Source: Planctomycetota bacterium (GTDB lineage Bacteria; Planctomycetota; UBA1135; GCA-002686595). From it: a stretch of DNA of 64,000 bases. The stretch spans positions 1-64,000 of the forward strand of contig DUBE01000040.1 of assembly GCA_012960475.1 (NCBI GenBank). Direction: 5' to 3'. The position numbers and the translations under genes were made by a program. Below are positions 30,136 to 38,855 of the stretch, one piece after another. Within the stretch, counting starts at the first letter, position 1, and every line of letters starts with the position of its first letter. A model generated the notes under the pieces. The model was not told the origin of the DNA. It saw only the letters and a list, made by a program, of their open reading frames with translations, and made no database searches.

Positions 30136-31614
30136 ATGTCCCAGTCACGCGCTACGACCGACCCCTCCTCTTCACCCCCCAAGAAGGGTGCTCGGCAGGT
30201 GCCCTTCACAAAAATTGTCGCCACCATCGGTCCCGCTTCGGAGGATCGCATCGGCGAACTGATTGATGCCGGTCTCTCTGTCGCGCGCATCAATTTCAGC
30301 CACGGGGGAGAAGAGGAAGCCCGGCAACGGATTGCAAAGGTGCGTGCCGCGGCCCAGGAACGCTGCACTCCCATCGGAATCCTGGTGGATCTGCCCGGCC
30401 CCAAGATGCGCACTGGCACCTTTCCTGAAGGCCGTGTCGACCTGGTTGAACGGGAGGTGATTCGCCTGCGTACGGGATCCAGCGAAGCTCTGCCCGGTGA
30501 GGTCCAGATCGATGTACCGGCCATACACGAGAGCCTCAAGCCTGGCCATCGGGTTTTCTTGAACGATGGCCAGATCGAAATCCTGGTGGAAGACGGTTTT
30601 GGGGAAACGGTGGTCGGACGAGTGGTACGAGGCGGTTCCCTGGGAAATCGCAAGGGTGTGCATATGCCCGATTCCGTTGTGAATTATGAACTGCCTACTC
30701 CCCGGGACCGCGAGTGGCTCAAGTTTGCCAAGGAGCTTGATGTGGAGATGGTGGGGGTCAGTTTCGCGGCCCAGGCATCGGAGCTACGCGAAATTCGCTC
30801 GTTGATGCCCGACGCAGCCATAGTCGCCAAGGTAGAACGCCGCGCCGCGGTGGATAATCTGGACGAGCTGCTTGAAGAGGCAGACGGCATCATGGTTGCC
30901 CGGGGCGACCTGGGTGTGGAACTCGAACTCGCCGATCTGCCACTGGTGCAAAAGTCAGTCTTGGCCGCAGCCGTACGAGCGGGCAAGTTCACCATCACCG
31001 CTACCGAGATGTTGGAGTCCATGATCCACTCCAGTCGTCCCACTCGGGCGGAGGTGACCGACGTTGCCAACGCCGTATTGGACGGTACCGATGCGGTGAT
31101 GCTTTCCGCGGAGACGGCCATTGGTGAATATCCCGTGGAAGCGGTGCGCCAGATGTCTCAGATCGCTTTCTCTGTGGAACAGTCCCAGCGTTATCAGCAT
31201 CGTCCGCGGCTCAAGCTGAACCCCTCGGAGGCAACTTTCTTCAATGCGATTGCCATGGCCGCTGTACACACGGCCAATAGTCTGGGACTCAAGCGCATCG
31301 TGGCCTTCACCGAGACCGGCAATACCGTGCGCTTGATCTCAAGATACCGACCCAATGCCGAAATCATCGGGCTCTCCCCGAATCCTTCGGTTGTGGCGCG
31401 CATGACCAGTCTGGCCCACGTGCGTCCGGTGCTATTTCGCCGGGAAGCCAGCCTGGAGGACATGATCCACATAGCTTCCGAGGCCCTGGAACTGCGGGGG
31501 ATCTGCGAACCTGGCGAAGAAATTGTGATCGTTGCTGGAGTTCCTCCGGGGGTGGCGCGCAGCACCAATGTGATGAAGCTCCATCGCATCGGGGAAGAGG
31601 TCAAATTTCATTGA
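30136..31614 (+). CDS. pyk: Pyruvate kinase
   Basis: A 492-residue glycolytic enzyme making ATP and pyruvate from phosphoenolpyruvate and ADP. FTKIVATIGPAS (residues ~24-35) and ARINFSHG open the barrel, LVDLPGPKMRTG is the substrate loop, IVAKVERRAAVDNLDELL has the catalytic Lys and metal Glu, GIMVARGDLGVEL the metal Asp, and TITATEMLESMIHSSRPTRAE the Thr-rich signature. The allosteric C-terminal domain is present. About 20 disordered residues precede the barrel. The start is ATG 30136; no convincing -10 lies within 10 bases, so it may have a longer leader from the palindrome-bearing region upstream. Confidence 0.95.
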   Translation: MSQSRATTDPSSSPPKKGARQVPFTKIVATIGPASEDRIGELIDAGLSVARINFSHGGEEEARQRIAKVRAAAQERCTPIGILVDLPGPKMRTGTFPEGRVDLVEREVIRLRTGSSEALPGEVQIDVPAIHESLKPGHRVFLNDGQIEILVEDGFGETVVGRVVRGGSLGNRKGVHMPDSVVNYELPTPRDREWLKFAKELDVEMVGVSFAAQASELREIRSLMPDAAIVAKVERRAAVDNLDELLEEADGIMVARGDLGVELELADLPLVQKSVLAAAVRAGKFTITATEMLESMIHSSRPTRAEVTDVANAVLDGTDAVMLSAETAIGEYPVEAVRQMSQIAFSVEQSQRYQHRPRLKLNPSEATFFNAIAMAAVHTANSLGLKRIVAFTETGNTVRLISRYRPNAEIIGLSPNPSVVARMTSLAHVRPVLFRREASLEDMIHIASEALELRGICEPGEEIVIVAGVPPGVARSTNVMKLHRIGEEVKFH

Positions 31615-31630
31615 ACCCTGGGGCCGACCC

Positions 31631-31657
31631 TTGACCTTGGGGGCTTTGAAGTAGAAT
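31631..31657 (+). promoter_or_regulatory. Promoter of the MinD-like gene: TTGACC, 15 bases, TAGAAT
   Basis: TTGACC (31631-31636) and TAGAAT (31652-31657) are 15 bases apart, and the -10 ends 13 bases before ATG 31671, giving a leader of about 6 bases. Confidence 0.5.
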
Positions 31658-31670
31658 CTGGCTCGGCCCC

Positions 31671-32576
31671 ATGTTGAATCGCCTCCAATTTTCGCGCCTG
31701 AATCCCTTGCGTCGTTACGCCGGCGGCGGTGTCCAGAGTCGATCTGCCCCCGAAGCGCAGGTTCCGTACGACCCAGGACACGTGAGCGCAGCGCGTGTGG
31801 TGTGTGTGGCCAGCGGCAAGGGCGGCACGGGCAAGAGTGTGCTGGCTTCCAACCTGGCGATCCAACGGGCGCGCCGGGGCGAGCGCGTGTTGCTGGTGGA
31901 CTTTGACGCAGGCATGGCCAATGCCCATCTGCTCCTTGGAATGACGCCGGTGCATGACCTGGGGCATGTGCTTGATGGCCAGGTCAAGGCGCGCGAAGCC
32001 GTGATCGAAGGACCCTATGGGCTGAAGCTGCTCTCGGGTGGTGTGGGTCGTCAGGCGCTGGTCAATCCCACCCGGCGCCAGCTCGACCGGCTCTTCAAGG
32101 CCCTGATTCCCCTTGAGGGGGAGTTTGATCTGATCGTGATCGACCACGGGGCGGGGCTCGGGTACTCCACCTTGGCCCATCTGGCAGCCACCAGCACCCT
32201 GATCCTGGTCACCAATCCAGAACTCACCGCTCTGAGCGACGCCTATGCTCTTTACAAGCGTGCGGTGACAGTCAATCCCTCCATCAGAGTCGGGGTTGTG
32301 GTCAATCGAGCGGGCGATGAGGCCGTGGCCGCAGCTGCCTGGGCGCGCTTCCGGGGGGCGGCCCTGCGCTTCCTAAAGCGTGAACCGGAATACATTGGCT
32401 GGGTGCCTGCTGATCCTGCCGTCACCCAGAGCGTACAGCAGCGCAGCCCCGTGACCGTGGCCTGGCCAGCTTCTCCGGCGGCGCAGGCCTTGCAGGCTGT
32501 GGTGGAGTGGGGGCCCTTGGATCTGGCCCGTACGTCCACCTCCTTCTTCCAGGGTGCCCGGCGCGCCTTGCGCTGA
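31671..32576 (+). CDS. MinD/FlhG-like deviant Walker ATPase
   Basis: A 301-residue P-loop ATPase of the ParA/MinD superfamily. VCVASGKGGTGKSVLASNLA (residues ~44-63) is the deviant Walker A with the signature lysine (KGGTGKS), LLVDFDAGMANAHLLLG is switch I with D-x-D-x-G-x-A-N as in FlhG/YlxH and MinD, and IVIDHGAGL is Walker B. The C-terminal membrane-targeting helix of MinD is not clear; the tail FFQGARRAL is amphipathic and basic. There are no flagellar genes in the window. It is followed by a ParA and a helix-hairpin-helix protein, suggesting a positioning or segregation role. Confidence 0.85.
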   Translation: MLNRLQFSRLNPLRRYAGGGVQSRSAPEAQVPYDPGHVSAARVVCVASGKGGTGKSVLASNLAIQRARRGERVLLVDFDAGMANAHLLLGMTPVHDLGHVLDGQVKAREAVIEGPYGLKLLSGGVGRQALVNPTRRQLDRLFKALIPLEGEFDLIVIDHGAGLGYSTLAHLAATSTLILVTNPELTALSDAYALYKRAVTVNPSIRVGVVVNRAGDEAVAAAAWARFRGAALRFLKREPEYIGWVPADPAVTQSVQQRSPVTVAWPASPAAQALQAVVEWGPLDLARTSTSFFQGARRALR

Positions 32577-32626
32577 CTAGTCCGATCCTCGGTCGTGTTT
32601 GTCTGGCTTGCCCCATCAATCGGCGG

Positions 32627-32632
32627 CATAAT
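32627..32632 (+). promoter_or_regulatory. Possible -10 box CATAAT upstream of the ParA gene
   Basis: CATAAT 56 bases before ATG 32689 in the 112-base gap after the MinD-like gene. No fitting -35 hexamer; a leadered transcript could start here. Confidence 0.3.
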
Positions 32633-32688
32633 CAGACCGGAGCGAGTCTCGGCATTGTTCGGGGCCTGGTTCAAAACAGCAAAACCCC

Positions 32689-33579
32689 ATGACTCCTCAA
32701 ACCAGCATTCCCAAGCGCGGCCGCCATCCGGGTGGACCCTTGCAAGTGCTGGCGTTGGTCAACCAAAAGGGGGGCTGTGGCAAGACTACCACCGCGGTCA
32801 ATCTGGCTGGCGCACTGGCCCAACGGGGGGAGCGTGTGTTGCTGGTGGATTTGGATCCCCAGGCCCACGCTACCATGGCCCTTGGTTGCGCGCCCTTGGA
32901 AGAACCCACGATCGCCGAGGTGTTGCTCGATGAGGCCTACATCGAGCAGGCGATTCAGAGCGGCCCCTTGGGAATCGACTTGGTTCCTTCTCGGCCGCGG
33001 CTGGTGGAGTTCGAAGAGACCGCCGAGCGTTTGCTGCATCCGGAGCAGCGACTGAAGGTTTCCCTCGATGCGGTGCGCGATCGTTACGACTGGGTCATTG
33101 TGGATTGCCCGCCTCGTGCCGAGGGGGTGCTCTGCGCCAATGCGCTCTTCGCTTGTACGTCTGCCTTCCTGATTGTGGAGACTGGTGCCTTCGCCTTGCA
33201 GGGTGCCCTGCAAGCCTTGAGGATTCTGGACGAGATGGGGGAGAACCAGGGGCGTGCCTACGAGGTGCGCGTGGTGGGGACCCTTTTTGATCGTCGCATG
33301 CGCTTCGCTCGGGAACTGTTGGTGGCCTTGCATGCGCGTTTTGGCGCCGCCATGTTCGATACGGTGATTCGTACCAGCGTGCGCCTGCGCGAAGCCCCTG
33401 CGGTGGGCCTGCCGGTGCAGGCTTTGGATGCCTCCTGCCGCGCGACCCAGGACTTTGCTGCCTTGGCCGGCGAGGTGGCCGTGATGTTTGGTCCGGAGGC
33501 GGATCCTGCCAGCCTGCTGCAGGCTGGCTTGAACTCTGCGCCTGAGTCCCCTGTTTTGATTACCAGCAAGAACCACTAG
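32689..33579 (+). CDS. ParA family ATPase (Soj-like)
   Basis: A 296-residue ParA. VLALVNQKGGCGKTTTAVNLA (deviant Walker A KGGCGKTT, residues ~24-35), VLLVDLDPQAHATMALG (switch), WVIVDCPPRAEGVLCANAL (Walker B, D-C-P-P) and GTLFDRRMRFARELL are typical of chromosomal Soj/ParA. No parB-like gene follows; the next gene encodes a helix-hairpin-helix protein instead. About 15 disordered basic residues precede the ATPase. Separate from, but same strand as, the MinD-like gene. Confidence 0.9.
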   Translation: MTPQTSIPKRGRHPGGPLQVLALVNQKGGCGKTTTAVNLAGALAQRGERVLLVDLDPQAHATMALGCAPLEEPTIAEVLLDEAYIEQAIQSGPLGIDLVPSRPRLVEFEETAERLLHPEQRLKVSLDAVRDRYDWVIVDCPPRAEGVLCANALFACTSAFLIVETGAFALQGALQALRILDEMGENQGRAYEVRVVGTLFDRRMRFARELLVALHARFGAAMFDTVIRTSVRLREAPAVGLPVQALDASCRATQDFAALAGEVAVMFGPEADPASLLQAGLNSAPESPVLITSKNH

Positions 33580-33601
33580 ACGAGTACCCCTCAAGAACAC
33601 C

Positions 33602-34894
33602 ATGGAAGCTCTAGCCCTGCTTTGCACCCTGCATGCTGACGGTCCCTCTACTCTCAAGCGCTTGCGTAGGGGTGGTTGTAATTCCCTGCGAGCCGTTGAG
33701 GACCTGCCTGCAGAGGAACTGGCCAGGCTGGTGGGTATTTCCGCCTCCACTGCCCGGCGCTTTGTTCGCGAGGCGACCAACCTGCGCCAGCGTCTGGCGC
33801 CCGGTGAAGAGGCCCCTTCCTTGGATGTGGAGGAAGTGCCGGAGTTCTTGGATGCAGATCCGATTCAGGCGCCCGTGGGGGCTGCCCTGGATCAGCGAGA
33901 TGAACTGGCCATGGAGCGCATGTTGGCGGTGCCGATGGCAGAGCCACCGATCGAGGAGCCCCGGGGAGAACAAGTTGAGGTTTTCCAGCAAGCTGAAAGG
34001 GAGTCTGAGCCGATTCCCGAGACTGTTCGGGATTCCAACCCGGGTCTCGAACCCGGCGCAGTGGACGGCTTGGATCGGGAGTTGATTGATGTGCTGGCCA
34101 GACAGGGCGTGGCATCCCTCTGGGACCTGGCCAACCTGGATGCGGGAGCCTTAGCCCGTTCCAGCGGGGTGGCCTTTGGGCGCTTGACCCGGATTCGATT
34201 CCTGGCCCGTCGGGAGAACCCCGAGCCGCCGCCGGAACAACTGCCCAAGGAGGAGTCCAAGCATTCCGATGAGATCTGGATCGATCTGCGCGAAGAGCCG
34301 GTTGTGATTGAGTCCAAGGCAGTGGAGCCCGAAGCAATCGACTGGCAACCCCTCGAGTTGGAGCCGGTGGACCCTGAGCCGGTGGACCTCGCCGCTGAGC
34401 AAGCGGATCTTGAGAATGCCCCGCCTGTAGAAGATTGGCAGAGCGAAGATGAGGACAGTCCCATGCCGGGCACGCCGACCACGCTCTATGTTGCGCCCAG
34501 CGCCTACGAGCAGCCCGTGCCCCTCGATGGAGATCCCACCCAACGGCCGCCCTTCTGGGAAGTCCGCGAAGAATGGCGTGCGGGGGCCCATCGGGTGAAC
34601 GAGCAGGAGGTCCAAGAGGAGCTTCCAGCAACCGATGCACTTCCCGAGTCTGGTGCACCTTCCACCGCTGAAGTCCCATTCACCAGCACGACCCTGGGCT
34701 GGGACTTTAAGGTTCCCACTCCTCCGGGTTATCTGGCACCCAGCAGCTATCCTCCGGTCCATCTGCCAAAAGCCGCGCATGTGCGCATCGATCGCTTGAC
34801 AGAGGGAGACAACGCAGGCGCGTCTGCCAGTCCCGATGAGCTCTGTACGGGCTCTGACGAGCCCGATGAGGGCATCGCCGGGCCATTTGCCTGA
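33602..34894 (+). CDS. Acidic protein with two helix-hairpin-helix domains and a repeated peptide motif
   Basis: A 430-residue protein starting 22 bases after parA. Residues ~5-62 (SLRAVEDLPAEELARLVG, then SASTARRFVREA) and ~160-203 (GVASLWDLANLDAGALARSS) each read like a helix-hairpin-helix domain of the kind that contacts DNA backbone. The region between and after is acidic, proline-rich and probably disordered (EPVDPEPVDLAAEQ). Two copies of a short motif occur near the C-terminus: YVAPSAYEQPV (296-306) and YLAPSSYPPV (377-386), consensus Y-[VL]-A-P-S-x-Y-x-x-P-V. Such repeated linear motifs often bind a partner. I infer a DNA-bound partner of one of the two ATPases; function otherwise unknown. 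Confidence 0.75.
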   Translation: MEALALLCTLHADGPSTLKRLRRGGCNSLRAVEDLPAEELARLVGISASTARRFVREATNLRQRLAPGEEAPSLDVEEVPEFLDADPIQAPVGAALDQRDELAMERMLAVPMAEPPIEEPRGEQVEVFQQAERESEPIPETVRDSNPGLEPGAVDGLDRELIDVLARQGVASLWDLANLDAGALARSSGVAFGRLTRIRFLARRENPEPPPEQLPKEESKHSDEIWIDLREEPVVIESKAVEPEAIDWQPLELEPVDPEPVDLAAEQADLENAPPVEDWQSEDEDSPMPGTPTTLYVAPSAYEQPVPLDGDPTQRPPFWEVREEWRAGAHRVNEQEVQEELPATDALPESGAPSTAEVPFTSTTLGWDFKVPTPPGYLAPSSYPPVHLPKAAHVRIDRLTEGDNAGASASPDELCTGSDEPDEGIAGPFA

Positions 34895-34947
34895 TGTTTC
34901 CCCCTCCGGGGGACACAGTTCGGACCCGGGCCGCGGGGATTCTTGAG

Positions 34948-34953
34948 TAGGCT
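34948..34953 (+). promoter_or_regulatory. -10 box TAGGCT of the exported-protein gene
   Basis: TAGGCT ends 7 bases before GTG 34961 and is the same hexamer as in front of pepA. It overlaps the alternative TTG start at 34943, which argues for GTG 34961. Confidence 0.4.
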
Positions 34954-34960
34954 GGGGTTC

Positions 34961-36130
34961 GTGCTGACCCTTCCGATCTCTTCCCTTGCAGCATCGCTGC
35001 TGCTTTGCATGCCTTGTTCCGTTGGTGGTGAAGACTATCCCTGGGTAGGGGACTTGGACGGTCAGCCCGCTTTTGGATCCAAGGCGCAACTGCGGCAGGT
35101 GGAGAAATTCTGGCGCAAGCCAAGTACGGCGGATCAAGCGGTGCGCTTGGCTCTGGCGGATCTGGTGCCGCGCTTTGAATTGGAAGTTGCCATGGCGAGG
35201 GCCGAGGATCAGCGCCAGGGGCTTGATCGATTGGTACTGGCTTTTCACTCCGATCTGGCGGACCCCGAATTTGATCCTTCGGCTTTGGTCCTGGAGGAGC
35301 TGATTATCGATCCTTTCAGCGTTGGCTTGAATGCTCAGTACGCACTGATCTTGGTTCGAGTGGCGGGAGACGCCCGTCGACAGGTGCGCATCTGGTTGCT
35401 GCAGGAGGGAGCGCAGGAGGTGCGAGAACTGACGGCGGCCTATTCGCTCCTGAACTCCCACACCTATGGCCTCGGCCGCTTGGAAGAGGTTGGTTTGTTG
35501 CAGTTGATCACCGCGCGCCTCGACCTTGCGGCGCTTCGCTTGCGAGCGATTCTGGCGGATCTGGAGGTTTTTCAGGAGGGTCCCGGTTCGGAGATTTCGG
35601 TGCCCAACTCAGATGCGGTGCGTTTGGCTCAGGCTTTTGTGATGGGCGAACGGGAGGCGGGGGGCGCCTGGAGTCAGTGGGTCAGCGGGGCCAAGCAATC
35701 TGCTCGGGACTTTCAGTCTGGAACTAAGCTTGCCGCCTTGAACAAGAACCAAGCCGCTACCCTGGCCCTGCGGGAGGCGGGCCGCAAGAAGGCGGTCCAG
35801 AACCTGGTTCAGATGCGCGACCTGGCGCCTGCTGATGGGACCTTCCCACTTCTCACTGGCAGCAACTCCAGGCTCTCCCGCTTCGAGCGCTGCCAGGAGG
35901 TTATTCGTCTGGGCCTCGTGGCTCTTGCCCAGGACCCTTTCACGGCGGAGGTTCATCAACTGGTGGGCGTCAGTTTGGATTTTACCCGCAGCCGTCGGGA
36001 CGCCGCGGTCTATCTGGACCGTTACCTGCACCTCAAGGGGATCCGTTTCTACGACACTTGGACCGTGGCGCCCGGTGGGCAGAACACAGCCGAACAGGAC
36101 GCGTTGCTGCGGGTCTTGAGTCCATCATGA
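34961..36130 (+). CDS. Exported protein of unknown function, 389 aa
   Basis: The protein has a signal peptide (VLTLPISSLAASLLLCMPC, cleavage after CSVGG) and a helical, repeat-like mature part. FRLARAD-type helices such as MARAEDQRQGLDRLVLAFHSDL and the C-terminal VHQLVGVSLDFTRSRRDAAVYLDRYL (split motif RSRRDAAVYLDRYL) resemble TPR-like hairpins, but I find no named family. GTG 34961 is preferred to TTG 34943 because of the -10 box overlapping the latter. It follows the helix-hairpin-helix gene by 66 bases and precedes the aminotransferase by 82, so it seems to be its own transcript. Confidence 0.65.
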   Translation: MLTLPISSLAASLLLCMPCSVGGEDYPWVGDLDGQPAFGSKAQLRQVEKFWRKPSTADQAVRLALADLVPRFELEVAMARAEDQRQGLDRLVLAFHSDLADPEFDPSALVLEELIIDPFSVGLNAQYALILVRVAGDARRQVRIWLLQEGAQEVRELTAAYSLLNSHTYGLGRLEEVGLLQLITARLDLAALRLRAILADLEVFQEGPGSEISVPNSDAVRLAQAFVMGEREAGGAWSQWVSGAKQSARDFQSGTKLAALNKNQAATLALREAGRKKAVQNLVQMRDLAPADGTFPLLTGSNSRLSRFERCQEVIRLGLVALAQDPFTAEVHQLVGVSLDFTRSRRDAAVYLDRYLHLKGIRFYDTWTVAPGGQNTAEQDALLRVLSPS

Positions 36131-36184
36131 CCATCGATTCTCTTTGGTCTGAGGGCTTGTTCCCCAATCCACCTCCCTTCTGGG

Positions 36185-36190
36185 TAGAAT
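36185..36190 (+). promoter_or_regulatory. -10 box TAGAAT of the aminotransferase gene
   Basis: TAGAAT lies 22 bases before ATG 36213. An ATG at 36189 overlaps the hexamer itself and is therefore an unlikely start. Confidence 0.45.
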
Positions 36191-36212
36191 GGTCGCTCGG
36201 ACTGCTGCTTCG

Positions 36213-37469
36213 ATGAATACCTTGACCACCCGCCAGAATGATTCCCATCTGATCGCTGCCGCCTCCAATCGGCCAGGGGACGATCCCATTTTTGCCTTGC
36301 ACGGGGAAGCCGTGCGGCGCGCCGCAGAAGGGGAGGACATTCTCAATGCCACCTTGGGCGCGCTGGTGGAAGATGACGGTTCACTGTGCGTGATGCCCAG
36401 TGTGTTCGAGGCTTTCACCAGCGTGGATCCCGTTCGGGCAGCGGCCTACGCGCCCATTTCCGGGGACAAGGAGTTCCTCGAGGGTGTACTGGAGGATGTA
36501 TTTGGGGGTGACCGGGAGTTGGCGGTTCATGCGGTGGCCAACGCTACGGCTGGCGGCACCGGTGCTCTTCATCACTCGGTGGTGAACTTTCTTGAGCCGG
36601 GTCAGTCGCTCTTGACCACTGATTTCTATTGGAGTCCCTACCGCATCATTGCTGAGCATACGGGCCGCAAGGTGAATACCTTTCGCATGTTTGACAGCAA
36701 GCGGTGCTTTGATCTTTCGGCGTTGGAGGTGGGGCTCAGCCAACAGATGAAGACTCAGGGGCGCGCTCTCTTGGTACTCAATTTTCCCTGCCACAACCCC
36801 ACGGGCTACTCCCTCGATTCCTTCGAGTGGCAGCGCATCGTCGAGATCTTGAACGCTGCGTCCAGTCAGGGTCCGGTGGCCATCTGTTTGGATCTGGCCT
36901 ATGCTCGCTATGCTACGCCTCCCGGCGCAGCCTGGGTGGAAGCTGTCAAGGGGCTGGCGCCCGGGGTAACTCTGCTGGTGGCCTGGTCCGCGTCCAAGTC
37001 CTATGCCCAATACGGCGCACGGGTGGGCGCCCTGGTCGCTGTAGTCCGCAACCAGGATCAACGAGAGCGCATCAAGTGTGCTCTGCAGCATTCCTCCCGG
37101 GGTACCTGGTCCAATTGCAATCACCTCGGTCTCCTGGCCATTGCCAATCTTCTGCAGGATGCGGATCTGCGCAGTCAGGCGGACAGGGATCGTGCGCGCC
37201 TTGTGCGTCTGCTGAGCGAACGGGTGGCCGCCTTCAACGGAGCCGCGCGTACCGCAGGCCTGGACTTCCCACGCTACGAGGGAGGCTTCTTCGTCACCGT
37301 CTTCACACCCCATGCACGCAAGGCCGCCGCGATCTGCCGCGAGGACGGGGTCTTTGTGGTGCCCCTGGATGGGGGCCTGCGTCTGGCTCTTTGCGCGACT
37401 CCCGTGGCACAGGTGGCTCGCTTGGTCAAGAGTCTGGCCCATGGGATTCAATCGGCCGGAGGCGCCTGA
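36213..37469 (+). CDS. PLP-dependent aminotransferase, class I/II
   Basis: A 418-residue fold-type I aminotransferase. NATAGGTGALHHSVVNFL gives the cofactor-phosphate G-G-T region, LNFPCHNPTGYSLD the N-P-T-G turn, LDLAYARY the D-x-A-Y that binds pyridoxal nitrogen and oxygen, and AWSASKSYAQYGARVG the Schiff-base lysine in S-x-S-K-x-x-x-x-x-G-x-R-x-G. FVVPLDGGLRLALC carries the C-terminal substrate Arg. The pattern resembles aspartate and aromatic aminotransferases; substrate cannot be fixed. ATG 36213 is chosen because the upstream ATG 36189 lies in the -10 box. The next gene starts 3 bases after its stop. Confidence 0.88.
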   Translation: MNTLTTRQNDSHLIAAASNRPGDDPIFALHGEAVRRAAEGEDILNATLGALVEDDGSLCVMPSVFEAFTSVDPVRAAAYAPISGDKEFLEGVLEDVFGGDRELAVHAVANATAGGTGALHHSVVNFLEPGQSLLTTDFYWSPYRIIAEHTGRKVNTFRMFDSKRCFDLSALEVGLSQQMKTQGRALLVLNFPCHNPTGYSLDSFEWQRIVEILNAASSQGPVAICLDLAYARYATPPGAAWVEAVKGLAPGVTLLVAWSASKSYAQYGARVGALVAVVRNQDQRERIKCALQHSSRGTWSNCNHLGLLAIANLLQDADLRSQADRDRARLVRLLSERVAAFNGAARTAGLDFPRYEGGFFVTVFTPHARKAAAICREDGVFVVPLDGGLRLALCATPVAQVARLVKSLAHGIQSAGGA

Positions 37470-37472
37470 GCC

Positions 37473-38288
37473 ATGGGCGTTTCCTCTCCGGAGGTTCGGG
37501 ACCATTCCAAGGTCGGTTTGAAGCACGCCTATGGAGAGAGCGTGTACATTCAGGACGATGCCTTGAGCGCTACACTACTGGCGCGTCTTTCCTCCGCTGA
37601 CACACCCCATCCTGAACTGATGGGGGTTCTGCGCGCGGCCTACCAACACCTGGGCATGCAGGCCTTCGGTATGTCCTTGCCTGTATGCGAGGCCGAGAGC
37701 CCTACGCGTATGCATGCTCTGCAGCCCGATGCCGGGGTCTGGCGAGGCATGCTGCTCGACCCCTCCCAGAGGGTTGTGGTGTTGGACATCATGCGCGGAG
37801 GCATTGTTCCGGCCCAGACCCTGTTCGAGTTGCTGACCCTGGTATTGCCATTGGATTCTCTGCGCCTCGATCACTTGGAGATGGCGCGCATCTCGGACGA
37901 GAGCGGGCGCGTGAGCGGAGTCGATCTGCGCGCTGCCAAGGTTGGAGGCACTCTGGAAGGGGCGACTCTGGTGATTCCCGATCCCATGGGAGCTACCGGG
38001 GGAACTCTCGGGCAAGCAGTTTCCTGGCTCTGCGAGAACCATGGGACCCCGAAGCAGATTCTGGCCCTGCCCTTGATTGCGACCCCTGAATTCTTGGCGG
38101 CGGCCCGGGATTTGGATCAGGAAGTGCAGGTTTTTGCCGGCCGTGTGGATCGTGGGCTCTCTCCCGCCCATGTGCTCAGGGAGATGCCCGGAGCTTGCTG
38201 GGATGAGGAGCGAGGTTTGACCGAGACGGGCTACATAGTTCCCGGTGCCGGTGGCTTGGGCGAAGTGATCAACAACTCCTGGTGCTGA
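37473..38288 (+). CDS. Uracil phosphoribosyltransferase-like protein, divergent
   Basis: A 271-residue type I phosphoribosyltransferase. VVLDIMRGGIVPAQTLFELL (split RGGIVPA), VIPDPMGATGGTLGQAV (PRPP loop; UPRT has D-P-M-L-A-T-G-G) and GYIVPGAGGLGEVINN (UPRT has Y-I-V-P-G-L-G-D-A-G-D) align with uracil phosphoribosyltransferase in order and spacing. The C-terminal G-D-A-G-D element that binds uracil is altered to G-A-G-G-L-G-E, and the protein is about 60 residues longer than usual. The nucleobase or other acceptor may differ. Probably an operon with the aminotransferase 3 bases upstream; GGAGG at 37455-37459 could be a ribosome site. Confidence 0.78.
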   Translation: MGVSSPEVRDHSKVGLKHAYGESVYIQDDALSATLLARLSSADTPHPELMGVLRAAYQHLGMQAFGMSLPVCEAESPTRMHALQPDAGVWRGMLLDPSQRVVVLDIMRGGIVPAQTLFELLTLVLPLDSLRLDHLEMARISDESGRVSGVDLRAAKVGGTLEGATLVIPDPMGATGGTLGQAVSWLCENHGTPKQILALPLIATPEFLAAARDLDQEVQVFAGRVDRGLSPAHVLREMPGACWDEERGLTETGYIVPGAGGLGEVINNSWC

Positions 38289-38408
38289 GCCAACAGGGTT
38301 CTGCGGGGGCTGGGTTTGCCCACCCGGGGTCCCTGCGCTAGACTCCTGCGTCTGGAAGTCACGGCTTCCATATTGTTTCCCCGCCAGACCTCAGAAGAGA
38401 AGAAGACC

Positions 38409-38747
38409 ATGACCTACGTTGTCGCCGAACCCTGCGTGAAATGCAAGTACACTGACTGTGTGGATGTCTGTCCGGTGGACTGCTTCGCTGAAGGGGTGAA
38501 CTTCCTTGCCATCAACCCAGACGAGTGCATCGACTGCGGGGCCTGCGTTCCCGAGTGCCCCACCGAGGCGATCTTCGAAGAGACCGAGGTGCCCGAGCAG
38601 TGGGCCGACTATGTGGAGTTGAACGCCAAGCTGGCGGGCCTCTGGCCGTTGATCACCGACAAGAAGGACGCCCTTGATGACGCCGATGATTGGAAGGATG
38701 TGGAGAAAAAGCGCGAGCATCTCTCCGAAGAGGCCTTCAGCGAGTGA
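38409..38747 (+). CDS. fdxA: Seven-iron ferredoxin (FdxA type)
   Basis: A 112-residue [3Fe-4S][4Fe-4S] ferredoxin, a soluble low-potential electron carrier. [18 protein letters not shown] (residues 9-26, with the C-x7-C-x3-C-P order of the 3Fe site) and [12 protein letters not shown] (residues ~40-51) hold the clusters. The acidic helical tail ([15 protein letters not shown]) matches FdxA of proteobacteria and actinobacteria. ATG 38409 is used because a purine-rich stretch (AGAAGAGAAGAAG) lies just upstream, one of few ribosome-site-like sequences in the window. Confidence 0.95.
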   Translation: MTYVVAEPCVKCKYTDCVDVCPVDCFAEGVNFLAINPDECIDCGACVPECPTEAIFEETEVPEQWADYVELNAKLAGLWPLITDKKDALDDADDWKDVEKKREHLSEEAFSE

Positions 38748-38855
38748 TTGTTTGGGTGGCAACTTCGCGGCGCTTGATTGCATCGTGAACCCTCACGGCG
38801 CCTCATCACCAAAGCCGCAAGTTCTTTAGGAGGTTCACCAGTTCGGTGGCTGTTG

